Shown here: positions 7,918-17,180 of the stretch, in pieces
How the letters are laid out: each line of letters starts with the position of its first letter
How positions within the stretch are numbered: the first letter of the stretch is position 1
Source: JAXDMK01 sp963765955
GTDB lineage: Bacteria > Actinomycetota > Acidimicrobiia > Acidimicrobiales > AC-14
NCBI GenBank assembly: GCA_963765955.1
Contig: CAVXYA010000002.1
Coordinates: 868,001-932,000 of the forward strand
DNA: 64,000 nt
Direction of reading: 5' to 3'
Notes under the pieces: generated by a model
What the model was told of the DNA's origin: nothing
Seen by the model: the letters and a program-made list of their open reading frames with translations, nothing else
Databases searched by the model: none
Translations under genes and position numbers: made by a program

Positions 7918-8541
7918 TCACGCGAATCGCGGGTTCCCGATGCCGACATAACCCGATCGACCTGTCAACGACGACACAGTGACTCGGATGCGTAGCGTTC
8001 CCGGAACAGGGAGGTCGATGTCCTTCGTCTCTCCGAAGTTCACAACCTCCGAAAACACCGGCGCGGCGTTGTCGAGGCTGATCTCGACCAGGAACGAAGA
8101 GGATGAGGGCTGGCTGTCTGGGACGCCGAGGGAGCCCCGGAACCGGCTTCTGTCCCTTCCGGCGTTGATCTCGACCTTCCCGGGGGTTTGTTCGGCATAC
8201 AGCAAGAGTGCGTTCACGTACGACACGCCGTCGATCGCAGTGGGCTCGAAGTCGAAGCTCGTCGAGTGCTCGGGAATGAGGGCCTCTGTGAGATCGGTAT
8301 CCGCCAGCTGAGCTGGGATTGTTGTGGGGACCAACGAGCGAACGCCTGTGGTCGGTGACGACAAGGCGGTCGTGGCCACCGCCACGGTGGTGGGCGAGGC
8401 GCCCGATGTGCTCCCGGGCGCGGAGGGTGCCGACGCGTCTACGTCGTCGTCGCCCCCCCCTCCGCACCCGACCAGAACCAGTGCCATACCCAATGCGGAG
8501 ACTCGCATCAGGCGTCGTTTCGCTACGCCGATTGAGAACAT
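7918..8541 (-). CDS. lipoprotein with NPCBM-like domain
   Basis: The 207-residue protein starts at the ATG at 8541, giving a signal peptide with lipobox LVGC at about residues 22-25, followed by a Gly/Asp and Ser/Thr-rich linker. The C-terminal 120 residues form a beta-rich domain (SYVNALLLYAEQTPGKVEINAG ... VGIGNPRF region) resembling the NPCBM carbohydrate-binding fold. It is transcribed divergently from a Ser/Thr kinase whose extracellular part has the same architecture, with only 95 bases between the starts. The pair may bind related ligands outside the cell; this is inferred from arrangement and domain likeness. Confidence 0.65.
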   Translation of the reverse strand: MFSIGVAKRRLMRVSALGMALVLVGCGGGGDDDVDASAPSAPGSTSGASPTTVAVATTALSSPTTGVRSLVPTTIPAQLADTDLTEALIPEHSTSFDFEPTAIDGVSYVNALLLYAEQTPGKVEINAGRDRSRFRGSLGVPDSQPSSSSFLVEISLDNAAPVFSEVVNFGETKDIDLPVPGTLRIRVTVSSLTGRSGYVGIGNPRFA

Positions 8542-8636
8542 GGCGGGAGTGTAGAGGCTCGGTCTGGCACGCGATGGTCTCACTTGGAACCGCCGCGACG
8601 GTGTGTAGGTTGGTCGCACAGGGGGGTGGGGCGCGG

Positions 8637-10262
8637 ATGGACGAACGGCAGGGTGACGAGCGCCAGCCCTACGTCGAACTCGGCATCGAAGGCTACGAGG
8701 AGGCGGTCGAAATCGGCCACGGCGGATTCTCGGTGGTGTACCGGGCTCGGCAGCCGTCGTTCGATCGCCATGTGGCAATCAAGGTGCTCTCCGTCAACCT
8801 CGGCTCGACCGAGATCGACCGGTTCGCCCGTGAATGCGAGGCCATCGGCGCCCTCCAGGGCCACCCCAATATCGTCACCGTCCACGCCTCCGGTCGCCTC
8901 GCGGGTGGCCAGCCGTACATCGTCATGGAACTCCTTAGCGGCTCGCTCGCGGAACGGATCGAGCGGCAACCGCTGGACTGGACTGCGGCCGTCGCCATTG
9001 GAATCAAGCTGGCGGGAGCCATCGAGAGTGCCCACCGAGCGGGGGTGCTGCACCGCGACGTGAAGCCGGCCAACGTCCTGGTCTCCCGGTTCGGCGAGTG
9101 CAAGCTGGGCGATTTCGGCATCGCCCGTGTCGAGGGTGGCAGCGAGACCAGGAGCGGCGGCGCCACCGCGAGCTGGGAGTTCGCCCCGCCCGAGATCGTC
9201 GAGGGCCATCGACCCAGCCCGGTGTCGGACGTGTACTCGCTGGCCGCGACGCTCTTCACCCTCATCGACGGCGAGCCGCCGTTCGGACGGGCCGACGCCG
9301 AGGGGCTGACCCCGCTGTTGGCCCGCATCCTGACCCAACCTCTGAGGAAGATCGGCGGCGACATCCCCGTCCCGGTCGAACGGGTGATCAGGCAGGGGCT
9401 GGCCAAGGACCCGTCGCAACGGCCCCCCAGCGCGTCCGAGCTCGGCCGGCAGCTTCAGGCGACCCAGGCGGAAGCGGGCCTCGCCGTCACCCCGCTCCCC
9501 CTCGAGGGGGTCGACACTGCCGATGGCGCGGCGCGCTCGACGCGGCGTGTCCAGGCGGTGACACTTCCCCCCGCGGATGACGAGGAGCAGGATTCGAACG
9601 AGCGGTCGACCCCTCGTGTACCCAAGCGGCGGGCGTGGCTGGCCGCCGGTGCCCTGGGGGCCGTCGTGATCGCCGGCCTTGCGTTCAGCCTCAGGCCGGA
9701 TGCCGAGGGCGTGACATCGACGACGACCACCGACGTGACGACGTCGGTCGCCTCCACCGCGGCGACCACCGATCCTCCGGGATCGGCACCCGCCACCACG
9801 GCCGCGGCTGCCGCGGCGGTACGGCTCGGCGCCGACCTGGGTCCGGCAACCACCGCCCCCTGCCGCACACCGACTCTCGCCAACGGGGCCGCCTGGCAAC
9901 TCGGCGAGGTGACCATGGGCGGCCGGACATTCGCCGGCTCCTACTACTGCAACCTCTTCGCCGGTGGGACCGGGAGCCTCGATTTCGTCCTCGGCAGCTC
10001 GTACCGGGTGCTGAGGGTCTCGATCGGTTTCGTCGACGGGTCCACTGCGACCGGCCACCAGGTGCGGTTCGAGATAATCGGTGACGGCGACGAGTACCTG
10101 ATCGACCCGCAGACGCTCACCTTCGGACAGGTCGAGGATCTCGAGATCGACGTGACGGACGTGACCCGGCTTCAGCTGAAGATCACCGAGCTGAGTCCCG
10201 GCGGAGGAAGCGGAGCGGCATCCCAGCCGGTGCTGGCGTCGCCCATGCTCGTCCCCGCCTGA
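8637..10262 (+). CDS. membrane Ser/Thr protein kinase, NPCBM-like sensor
   Basis: This 541-residue protein begins with a Hanks-type kinase domain: glycine loop GHGGFSVVY near 27-35, VAIKVL with Lys49, catalytic HRDVKPAN at 139-146, DFG at 159-161 and a substrate-loop APPE. A transmembrane helix lies at about 333-352 after a charged linker. Outside the membrane there is a Thr/Ala-rich stalk and a beta-rich domain (GRTFAGSYYCNLFAGGTGS onward) like NPCBM modules, instead of the common PASTA repeats. I chose the ATG at 8637 after a G-rich ribosome site; the frame is open upstream. It probably senses a cell-surface ligand. The divergent lipoprotein is a likely partner. Confidence 0.85.
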   Translation: MDERQGDERQPYVELGIEGYEEAVEIGHGGFSVVYRARQPSFDRHVAIKVLSVNLGSTEIDRFARECEAIGALQGHPNIVTVHASGRLAGGQPYIVMELLSGSLAERIERQPLDWTAAVAIGIKLAGAIESAHRAGVLHRDVKPANVLVSRFGECKLGDFGIARVEGGSETRSGGATASWEFAPPEIVEGHRPSPVSDVYSLAATLFTLIDGEPPFGRADAEGLTPLLARILTQPLRKIGGDIPVPVERVIRQGLAKDPSQRPPSASELGRQLQATQAEAGLAVTPLPLEGVDTADGAARSTRRVQAVTLPPADDEEQDSNERSTPRVPKRRAWLAAGALGAVVIAGLAFSLRPDAEGVTSTTTTDVTTSVASTAATTDPPGSAPATTAAAAAAVRLGADLGPATTAPCRTPTLANGAAWQLGEVTMGGRTFAGSYYCNLFAGGTGSLDFVLGSSYRVLRVSIGFVDGSTATGHQVRFEIIGDGDEYLIDPQTLTFGQVEDLEIDVTDVTRLQLKITELSPGGGSGAASQPVLASPMLVPA

Positions 10263-10333
10263 CCGCGCGTGCGTTTCGGCCGGGACGGGATCATCTGCCG
10301 CCGGCGCGATGGGCGACGACATCCTCTCCCGAC

Positions 10334-10771
10334 TCATGGTGTCGGAGGTCGCACGTCGCTGCGAAAGGCATTGCCGAGGGCCAGGGTCTGGAGCGCCTGA
10401 CGAGCGATCTGCTCATTGCACGCTCGAACGATGCTCGGCATCCGGAACAGATCGACCAACCACCAGATCCCGAGGCCGCCCCCGGTAAACCAGAAGGCGA
10501 ACTGGAGCCCGATTTGTCGCGTGTAGATATAGTGGACACCGAAGAGCAACCACATGATGTAGGCGACCGACTTCTTCTTCTTTTTCAACTCGTACTCGTT
10601 CAACAACGCCGCCAGCGCCTCCCGGTCCATCTTGAGCGCGGTGTGTTGTACGGAAGGCGGCAGGCCCTGGATCGTCCGGGCCTCACCCGATTCCTCTTTC
10701 GAGGATTCCGTGGCGCTGTAGATCGCGAACGCGCCGCCTGCGATCACGAGCAATATGAGTAACGTCCTCAT
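10334..10771 (-). CDS. TM2 domain membrane protein
   Basis: This 145-residue protein starts with a hydrophobic segment (MRTLLILLVIAGGAFAIY) and contains a TM2 domain, seen as KKKKKSVAYIMWLLFGVHYIY followed by GGGLGIWWLVDLFRMP. TM2 proteins have two short membrane helices joined by a tight turn; the general function is unknown. The ATG at 10771 follows GAGAGGA, so I prefer it to upstream starts in the same frame. The lysine run just before the TM2 helices probably sits on the cytoplasmic face. Confidence 0.75.
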   Translation of the reverse strand: MRTLLILLVIAGGAFAIYSATESSKEESGEARTIQGLPPSVQHTALKMDREALAALLNEYELKKKKKSVAYIMWLLFGVHYIYTRQIGLQFAFWFTGGGLGIWWLVDLFRMPSIVRACNEQIARQALQTLALGNAFRSDVRPPTP

Positions 10772-11123
10772 CGATGGTTCCTCTCTTTCGAAAACTCGGC
10801 TCGACGGGTTTGTTCCTTGGGGAAGGTGCCGGCACTGCTCCGTCGCGCGGCGGTCCCGCTGTGGACCGCGGCAGTGCCGACCCCACCGGCCACCGGTAAC
10901 GGGCAGGCGCGACGGCGGCGGACGAGTCCTCGGCCATCGCCGCGTGGCCGATTGCCGGCCACCCACCCCGATGTGTCATCCAGCCCCCTTGGCTCCGGTA
11001 CCCGTCCATCAGATTCGGAAGGGCGGTGCCGGACAACAGGACAAAGTGAGCTTCTTGTGAGCAATTCCGACCGATCGGCTCGGGGGCCGGCTGGCGCGCT
11101 CGAAAAGGCGGCTCAGCCGCGTC
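10772..11123. other. intergenic region without gene
   Basis: These 352 bases lie between the end of the NB-ARC regulator and the start of the TM2 gene, both on the minus strand. I see no coding region with family likeness in either direction and no clear promoter motif. The part next to 10771 is less GC-rich and probably holds the TM2 promoter. Confidence 0.4.
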
Positions 11124-13577
11124 TCAGGTGCTGGGAGCGACCGAGGGACGCCGGAGGGCGACGTCGACCGCGTTGTCGAGACCGATCGCATCCCCCCGTG
11201 CGGTGACGGCTTCGAACTCGTCCGGGTCGAGGTGGCGTCGCACCTCGTCGACGAGCTCCTGCACCCGGCTCCGCTCGCCCGGGGAGAGGGCCGCGCTCGT
11301 GGCCCGGCGCTGGGCGGCCGCGGCCACGAGGAGCACCCCCGCCCTGGCCCACTCGCCGGCGTCGCCGGCGACAGCCGCCAGCTCCTCGAGGCACTCGGCG
11401 ACGCCCCGGCGGTCGCCGACCTTGGCGAAGAGCAGCAACGCCTCCTCCAGGCTCCCCGCCACCTCGTGGGCCGGGGCCGCCAGCTGACGTCCGGCGCGGG
11501 CCAGCCCGGCGAGCACGGTCGCCACGCCGCGGTCGTCGCCCACCACCCGCCAGGCGGCCAGGCTGCGGTCGTACCAGTGCCGGGCCCCGACCGGTCGCTC
11601 CAGTGCCAGGGACGCCCAGCCGAGGTTGGCCGTCACGAGGGCCGTGCTCCACCGGTCTCCGAGCCGGCGGAAGAGCTCCAGGCTCTGCTCGTAGAGCTCG
11701 ACCGCCCGTGCGTGCTCACCGGTGTCGGTGGCGACAGTCGCGAGCGCGTTCAAGGCGTGGCCCAGGCCCCTGGCGTCGGACAGGCCCCGGTACAGCGTGG
11801 CCGCCGAGTCGAAGTGCCCGGATGCCGTCGGGTAGTCGCCACGCGCCTCGGCCACGAGCCCGATGTGAAGGTGGGCGATCGCCTGGGCGTCGTGGAGCCC
11901 GAGCTCCTGGGCACCGGTCATCGCCGGACGCAGGAACGACAGGGCGGCGTCGTACTCGCCCAGGGTGGCCGACAACACGCCGGCCCCGTCGAGCGCCTTG
12001 ACACGGGCGGCGTCGATGTCCTCCCCGGAGAGTGCGGTGGCGGCGGTCAGCGCCCTCTCGAACCACGCTCGGCCCTCGGCCACGTGGCGTTGCATCCACC
12101 ACCGCCAGGTGGCGCCGCAGAGGCACAGCCCGAGGACGGGATCGTGACCCACCGCCCACGCCAAGGCGGCCCGCAGGTTCGAGCCCTCCTGGTCGAGCTC
12201 GGCCAGTCGGCCGGCCTGGTCGACTCCCGTCAAGGAGGGCTCGACCGCCTGAACCCAGGCGGCGTAGTGCTCCGCGTGCCGCCGGAGCAGTTGGTCGCTC
12301 TCGCCCCGGGCCGCCAGCCGGTCGGTGGCGTACTGGCGCACAACGTTCAACAAGAAGAGCCGGATGCCGGAGCCCGGCTCGGTCCTGGTGGCGATGAGGC
12401 TCTTCTGGGCCAGGGTGGCGACGATCCCCGCCGTCCGGTGCGCGTCGAGGCCACCCGTCCGGTCCGAGCACACCGCGGCCGCCGCCTCGATGGCGAAGCC
12501 ACCGACGAACACAGCCAGCCGAGCGAGGACGGCCCGCTCCTCCTCGCCGAGGCGCTCGAAGCTCCAGTCGATGGCGCCGGTGATCGTCTCCTGCCGGGCA
12601 GAAACGTCGCGTGGAGGGCTCACCGGGAGGTCGATGGCACGGTCGACCCGGTCGAGAAGCGTCTCGGGCGTGAGCAGTCCGATGGCCGAGGCCGTCAGCT
12701 CGATCGCCAGGGGCACGCCGTCGAGCGCGGCGCAGATGGCCGCGACGGCGCGGGCGTTGTCGACGGTGATGGCGAAGTCCGGCTGCACCAATCGGGCGCG
12801 GGCCAGGAAGAGAGCCAGCGCCGGCCAGTCGGCCGCCGCGCCAGGTGGCGGGAGCGCCTCAGGGTCCGGGAAGGCGAGCGGAGGGACGGGGTAGCGGGCT
12901 TCGCCGGAAAGGCGGAGGGGTTCTCGGCTGGTGGCCAGCACTTGCACTCCGGGCGCGGCGGCCAGGATCTCGCCGAGAAATGATCCGGCTTCGATGACGT
13001 GCTCGAGGTTGTCGCACACCAGCAACAGCCGCCGGGACCGGAAATGGTCGATCACCGCCCGCTCGCTGGCCCGGGTGGCCACCGCCAGTCCCAGAGCCCG
13101 GGCAACGGCAGCGGGGACCTCGCTCGCCTCGGCGACCGTATCGAGGGCCACGAACCGAGATCCGTGCTCGAGCACCGTCTCGAAGACCTTGGCGACCTCT
13201 ATGGCGAGGCGTGTCTTCCCTATTCCGGGAGGACCGACCAAGGTGACCAACCGCGCCGATCTGAGCAGACTGGTGACGGACTCTATGTCTTCCGCGCGGC
13301 CAATCATCGACGTCGCAGGAACGGGCAGTCGTGGACCGACATCTCCGAAATCCGGGGAAGGTACCCCGTCCTCGGGCAGGTCAAAGACCTGGGCGATGCG
13401 GGTGAGGAACGCCTGGCTCGGACGCCGTTCGCCCCACTCCACCTTGCGCACATACGACACTTCGTAGGCGAGCAGCCGGGCCAGCTCCGCCTGCGTGAGA
13501 CGCCTCGCCAGCCGGCGAGACCGCAACCACGCACCGAAGACCCGATACGGCCGGACTGGCTCCCCGCTCACCTGCAT
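11124..13577 (-). CDS. XRE-type NB-ARC/TPR transcription regulator
   Basis: This 817-residue protein has an N-terminal XRE helix-turn-helix at about 10-70 (RRLARRLTQAELARLL), then a STAND NB-ARC ATPase with Walker A GPPGIGKT at 115-122, Walker B LLLVCDN at 184-190 and VLATSREPLRL. The remainder is a long array of TPR-type helices. Such proteins act as ATP-dependent switches that bind DNA after sensing a ligand through the helical repeats. The ligand is unknown. A gene for a tiny exportable peptide ends 77 bases upstream on the same strand, so the two may be co-transcribed and the peptide might be the signal; this is a hypothesis. Confidence 0.85.
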   Translation of the reverse strand: MQVSGEPVRPYRVFGAWLRSRRLARRLTQAELARLLAYEVSYVRKVEWGERRPSQAFLTRIAQVFDLPEDGVPSPDFGDVGPRLPVPATSMIGRAEDIESVTSLLRSARLVTLVGPPGIGKTRLAIEVAKVFETVLEHGSRFVALDTVAEASEVPAAVARALGLAVATRASERAVIDHFRSRRLLLVCDNLEHVIEAGSFLGEILAAAPGVQVLATSREPLRLSGEARYPVPPLAFPDPEALPPPGAAADWPALALFLARARLVQPDFAITVDNARAVAAICAALDGVPLAIELTASAIGLLTPETLLDRVDRAIDLPVSPPRDVSARQETITGAIDWSFERLGEEERAVLARLAVFVGGFAIEAAAAVCSDRTGGLDAHRTAGIVATLAQKSLIATRTEPGSGIRLFLLNVVRQYATDRLAARGESDQLLRRHAEHYAAWVQAVEPSLTGVDQAGRLAELDQEGSNLRAALAWAVGHDPVLGLCLCGATWRWWMQRHVAEGRAWFERALTAATALSGEDIDAARVKALDGAGVLSATLGEYDAALSFLRPAMTGAQELGLHDAQAIAHLHIGLVAEARGDYPTASGHFDSAATLYRGLSDARGLGHALNALATVATDTGEHARAVELYEQSLELFRRLGDRWSTALVTANLGWASLALERPVGARHWYDRSLAAWRVVGDDRGVATVLAGLARAGRQLAAPAHEVAGSLEEALLLFAKVGDRRGVAECLEELAAVAGDAGEWARAGVLLVAAAAQRRATSAALSPGERSRVQELVDEVRRHLDPDEFEAVTARGDAIGLDNAVDVALRRPSVAPST

Positions 13578-13654
13578 CGCTCCACGTCAACGTGATCCTA
13601 CCGGCGGTGGGTGGGCGGCGGCGGAGGTTTGCTCCGCCGCCGCCCGGTGGGTCG

Positions 13655-13807
13655 TCAGCTTCCGATCAGCGGGTAGGCCGAGCTGACGCCGGGAAGGGCC
13701 AGAAGGCTGGCGGTGGCCAGCAGGCCGGCGACGGCGACCTTCGGGAACCAACCGCGATTGCGGCGGGTCGTCCGTGCGGGCGCGACAGTTACAGGGTCTT
13801 GCGACAT
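13655..13807 (-). CDS. 50-residue exported peptide
   Basis: A short frame from the ATG at 13807 encodes 50 residues and is preceded by AGAAGGAAA seven bases before the start, a strong ribosome site. It has a charged N-region (RTTRRNRGWFPK), a hydrophobic core (VAVAGLLATASLLALPG) and a signal-peptidase-like SSA, leaving only YPLIGS. No family is recognised. It lies directly upstream of the XRE-NB-ARC-TPR regulator in the same orientation. The layout recalls peptide-signal genes beside TPR regulators in Firmicutes, but no such system is known to me with this peptide. A membrane-inserted peptide is an alternative. Confidence 0.65.
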   Translation of the reverse strand: MSQDPVTVAPARTTRRNRGWFPKVAVAGLLATASLLALPGVSSAYPLIGS

Positions 13808-13991
13808 AGGAATTTCCTTCTTTCTCGCTGGCCGATGGATCGATCGGACGTTCTCGTCCGACGGGCCCTACTCTCAGCGTTTTCGAGAGAAAGAACTAGA
13901 AGTCGCCATTCTCATTTAGATAAGGAATGGTGGCTGGTCAAAACCAAGAAGGGCTACTCGATTGCCCCGGCCGCCGACGAACGACGGAGCG

Positions 13992-14747
13992 CTACTCCTG
14001 GTGAGCGCCAGGAAGGAGCTTCAGATCCTCCTGCCGCAGAAGGCCGCGTTTCCTGAGCTCCCGGAACATCGCCCGATCGGCGCTCAGGTCGTCGAGACCC
14101 GTCTCCCGAGTGAGCCCCGGAAAGCCCGCCCCGACACACTTGGCGACCCAGGCCGCCCAGAGGTTCCGCACGGCATCATCCGTGTACTCCCTGTCCCCGG
14201 CCGCTCGGAGGAAGGCTGCGGTGGCCCGGAGCGACCTCGCCCCGCCGGTGCCCTCGAGCATGGGCGAGAGCTTGGCCACGTAGACCACCTTTTGGCGCCT
14301 CGAAGGCACCGGGTCCGGAGACTTCTCCGTGGGCCGCTCGTCGAAGCGTCGGGGAAGGAGGCTTACCGACGACGGCAGGGCGCGCTCGGGGTAACGGACG
14401 TCGAGCTCGTACAGCTGGGAGCCACGCAGGATCACCGTCATGTGCGGACGGCCTATCGCCGCCGCCGTGCCTCGCAGCACTGGAGTCACGCCCCCGAGGT
14501 CGTCATGCAGGTCGAGGTCGTTCCCGGTGGCCCACACGAACCACAGCGGCCCGATCGGCTCGAAATAGCCGGCGTCACGCGAGAGCCGAGGGTCGTACTC
14601 GCCGTCCGCCTGCCGGCCGAGGCGAATCACGCAGTCGACTCCCCGCCCGAACGTCAGGCGGGCCTCCGGCTCGACGTCGTAGGAGATTCCACCATGGTTG
14701 ACGGTGAGCGCTTCTGCGTCCGGAGCGCCGCGTCGCACGCTCGTCAT
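13992..14747 (-). CDS. FHA-like domain protein of unknown function
   Basis: The first 90 residues of this 251-residue protein look like an FHA phosphothreonine-binding domain: a beta strand, then LTFGRGVDCVIRLG, then RLSRDAGYFEPIGPLWFVWATG. FHA domains normally show GR...S..H; here the Ser of SRDA fits but the His is replaced, so phosphopeptide binding is uncertain. The C-terminal half is charged and helical and is not recognised. No signal peptide is seen, so it is probably cytoplasmic. The kinase at 8637 is the nearest possible source of phosphothreonine. Confidence 0.55.
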   Translation of the reverse strand: MTSVRRGAPDAEALTVNHGGISYDVEPEARLTFGRGVDCVIRLGRQADGEYDPRLSRDAGYFEPIGPLWFVWATGNDLDLHDDLGGVTPVLRGTAAAIGRPHMTVILRGSQLYELDVRYPERALPSSVSLLPRRFDERPTEKSPDPVPSRRQKVVYVAKLSPMLEGTGGARSLRATAAFLRAAGDREYTDDAVRNLWAAWVAKCVGAGFPGLTRETGLDDLSADRAMFRELRKRGLLRQEDLKLLPGAHQE

Positions 14748-15029
14748 CGTCGCACAGCCTCCTGGCGGCCCAGGCGGCGGCTGCCTTTGGCGTCCCGGCT
14801 ACTACGACTGCACGAGAAGGCCGTTGACCACCTCGAAGGCCTGATCGAGCCGTTTCTGTCGGCGACGGGCCGCCGGACCGTCGGGCAGCGCCCCGATCGA
14901 TCTGAGGGTTACGACACCCCTGTCCCCGACCCGGCGACCCTCCCGCATGAGGACCCCTCCTCGATCCCGGACCCGCTGCGCCGGGACCGCCGGCGCTAGG
15001 TTGTCCGTCTCATCGACATCGGAGGCGGC

Positions 15030-15782
15030 ATGGCCCTGCTGGATGGGCGGACGACTCGCCGGTGGAGTCCGCTGGCGGTCATCGCCCTGCTGACGGTGCT
15101 CACGGTCGGCTGCGGCGGCGACGGAGACGGAGACGACCTCGCCACCGACTTGACGATGCCCACGGCGCCCGGCACGCCAGCGGTCGACGAACCGACGTCG
15201 GCGGGGCTGACCCTGAACGGTGACGGGATCGGCGAGTTGCGCTTCGGCGAGCCGGTGGAGTCGGTCACCGGCCCGCTGGACGCCGTCTTCGGCCCGCCGA
15301 CGATCGACTCGTACACCGGTGAGCGGCTCGCGAGCGGAGGCTACCTGTCGTTGCTCGGGGCTCCCGGCGATCGGGGCAACGGCTGGACCTACGCCCACCC
15401 CGCCCTCCAGATCCGCTGCCACCCGAACGGGTTGTGTGCCGTCTTCGGGGGCGCGTCCCTGTCCGAGCTGGTGTTCACCGGCTGGACCTACGCCTCCCCG
15501 GCCGACAACGCCACCGCGCCGGCCGGCGCCGATCCGGTTCACACGGTGGACGGGGTGACGCTGGGCAGCTCGACCGCCGATTTCCCTGGCGTGGTGACGC
15601 GGACCGCGTCCGGATGTGCCTCGTCGGTCGGGTTTGCCAATGCCGCCGGTTCGATCACGGCCATGTTCGGCGACTTCTACTCGGAGGAGGTCCGGCGCTC
15701 CGAGCCGGCGCCGGGCGGCGTGTTCACGGTGGTCTCGCTGACCGCGGGCACGATCATGAGCTTCGCCGACGGCTGCGCCTGA
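15030..15782 (+). CDS. secreted lipoprotein, unknown
   Basis: This 250-residue protein has a signal peptide with lipobox LTVGC at about 24-28 and an Asp/Gly-rich linker. The mature part contains two similar halves, GIGELRFGEPVESVTGPLD and DGVTLGSSTADFPGV, of the type seen in actinobacterial lipoproteins where a short 'G.....FG..' repeat recurs. Four Cys residues in the mature part (IRCHPNGLC, SGC, DGC) could form disulphides. CGGAGGC lies upstream of the ATG. The function is unknown. Confidence 0.65.
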   Translation: MALLDGRTTRRWSPLAVIALLTVLTVGCGGDGDGDDLATDLTMPTAPGTPAVDEPTSAGLTLNGDGIGELRFGEPVESVTGPLDAVFGPPTIDSYTGERLASGGYLSLLGAPGDRGNGWTYAHPALQIRCHPNGLCAVFGGASLSELVFTGWTYASPADNATAPAGADPVHTVDGVTLGSSTADFPGVVTRTASGCASSVGFANAAGSITAMFGDFYSEEVRRSEPAPGGVFTVVSLTAGTIMSFADGCA

Positions 15783-16017
15783 CGAGTCACCGCGAGCCAT
15801 CGGCCCACCGGAACCCGTCGGTGACCGAGTCGTACTCGACGTCCCATGCGAGGCTCGCGCCTCCCGGCGGGGCCCGGAGGTGCACGCGCCAGCAGTCGGG
15901 GCCGGGTAGTCGTACCTGGTGCATCAAGATGTTTGCTGGCCGAATGCCGAGGTGAGCAGGTCACTGACCAAACGGGTCCGGGGACTCGTCCGACCGAGTG
16001 ACCTTCCCCCGTTCAAC

Positions 16018-16698
16018 TCATACAGAAGGGCTATCTAGGCGCGCCTCGCCGCCCGGGTAGCAGAACGAGGAACGGGGAGCGTAAAAGCCCCACGTCACCT
16101 GGAGCGGGTCGGTGGGCCGCAGGGCGTAGACCGGGTGGGACGGGTCGAGGAACTCGAGGGAGAGCACCTCGAAGGGCTCGACCACCTCGGCGACGAAGGG
16201 GTAGAGCCCGCTCACGAAGGCCCCGTCGACTTCGGTCAGATAGCGCAGCTGGCCCCTCGAGACCTCACCGCTCGTGGGCCCCACCCGGACGGTCGAGCGG
16301 ATGACCTCGACGCCATCGATCTCGGTCGTCGCGATCAGCCGGCGACCCCGGACCTCGATCGTGGTGGAGCCGGGCGAGGCGGGCACTCCCCGCTCGAGAG
16401 CGTAGGAGCGCATCTCAGCGCTGGAGTTGAAGTAATGGGTCCACCACCGCCCGGCGACCGCGCCGTCGGGGGTGTCGTGCCCGATGAGATCGGCGCCGAG
16501 ATAGGTCAGGGAATAGGGCGCGAAGCCCGACGTCTGGCGTTCGGAGTCGACCACGTACTGGTTCATGTACACCTGGCCGTTGTCGGCCGGGGTCAGCCCT
16601 GCCGGCACGAGCTTCGCCACGGCGACGGGCTCCGCGGGAATCCACGTGAAGTAGAGCATCCGGCTGTTCAGCACCATCTGGGGGGCATGGAGCGTCAT
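16018..16698 (-). CDS. acetoacetate decarboxylase-like protein
   Basis: This 226-residue protein resembles the acetoacetate decarboxylase fold family: it opens with a substrate-binding VAKLVPAGLTPADNGQVYMNQYVVD stretch, then TYLGADLIGHD and a central beta region with RWWTHYFNSSAEMR. The catalytic Lys pair of true decarboxylases is not evident, so it may be a non-decarboxylating relative acting on another oxo compound. It stands alone on the minus strand. The ATG at 16698 is well placed and gives a normal length. Confidence 0.6.
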   Translation of the reverse strand: MTLHAPQMVLNSRMLYFTWIPAEPVAVAKLVPAGLTPADNGQVYMNQYVVDSERQTSGFAPYSLTYLGADLIGHDTPDGAVAGRWWTHYFNSSAEMRSYALERGVPASPGSTTIEVRGRRLIATTEIDGVEVIRSTVRVGPTSGEVSRGQLRYLTEVDGAFVSGLYPFVAEVVEPFEVLSLEFLDPSHPVYALRPTDPLQVTWGFYAPRSSFCYPGGEARLDSPSV

Positions 16699-17159
16699 CG
16701 GTCGTCCTTTCGTGTCCCCGCCGGAATCCAGTCAGGGCGTCTCGCGCGCGGCAGAGACCCTCAGGGAGGAACTGTAGCCAGGCCTTCGCTGAGCCCTTCG
16801 GCGGCCACGAGGAGTTGGTGCAGTGCTTCACGCCGCTCGACCTTGTCGCCAGGCCGTCGGCGATCGCTGGTTCGTCGACGAGCCAGGTCGAAGTCGGTGG
16901 CCGTTTGCGCTACCTGTACCGGGGCCGCTGCGTCTCGAACTGAGCCCAGTCCTCGGCGTTGTCAGACTCGAGCGCTCTGCGGACTGCCCCGTTAGGCAAG
17001 CCTGGTCAGAACGCTGTGCGGCGGGATTGTCCTCCACGCTGGCACCCCGGTAACGCTGTTCTTTGGTGAGCGCGCCATGGGAGCACGTGAGCACACTTCG
17101 GGTGCTCGGTACGCGTAGTCGTCGCCGCCTACTTCGAGTGCACCTGACCTGTGCGTCGC
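16699..17159. other. intergenic region with repeat fragment
   Basis: About 460 bases hold no convincing gene. The only recognisable element is a 29-base fragment at 16935-16963 that matches the end of the gene at 23653 with one mismatch and would encode DNAEDWAQFET on the minus strand. The rest looks like decayed sequence in front of the toxin-antitoxin pair. Confidence 0.5.
16935..16963 (-). repeat. dispersed repeat fragment (DWAQFET tail)
   Basis: The minus strand here carries the same 29-base tail (one mismatch) as the 3' end of the gene at 23653, and a third relative is at 6523. The fragment ends abruptly on its upstream side, so it appears to be a remnant of a larger copy. Confidence 0.6.
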
Positions 17160-17171
17160 GTTACATGTAAC
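17160..17171. promoter_or_regulatory. palindrome before mazE-like gene
   Basis: GTTACATGTAAC is a perfect 12-base palindrome ending nine bases before the antitoxin start. Toxin-antitoxin operons of this class are usually autorepressed at such palindromes, so this is a candidate operator. No strong ribosome site lies between it and the GTG, so the mRNA may be leaderless. Confidence 0.5.
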
Positions 17172-17180
17172 ATCAGCATC

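Noticed and set aside
11232..12983. 583-residue plus-strand frame opposite the NB-ARC regulator
   Set aside because: The minus frame has HTH and P-loop motifs; the plus frame is Gly/Arg/Pro-rich and lacks any motif.
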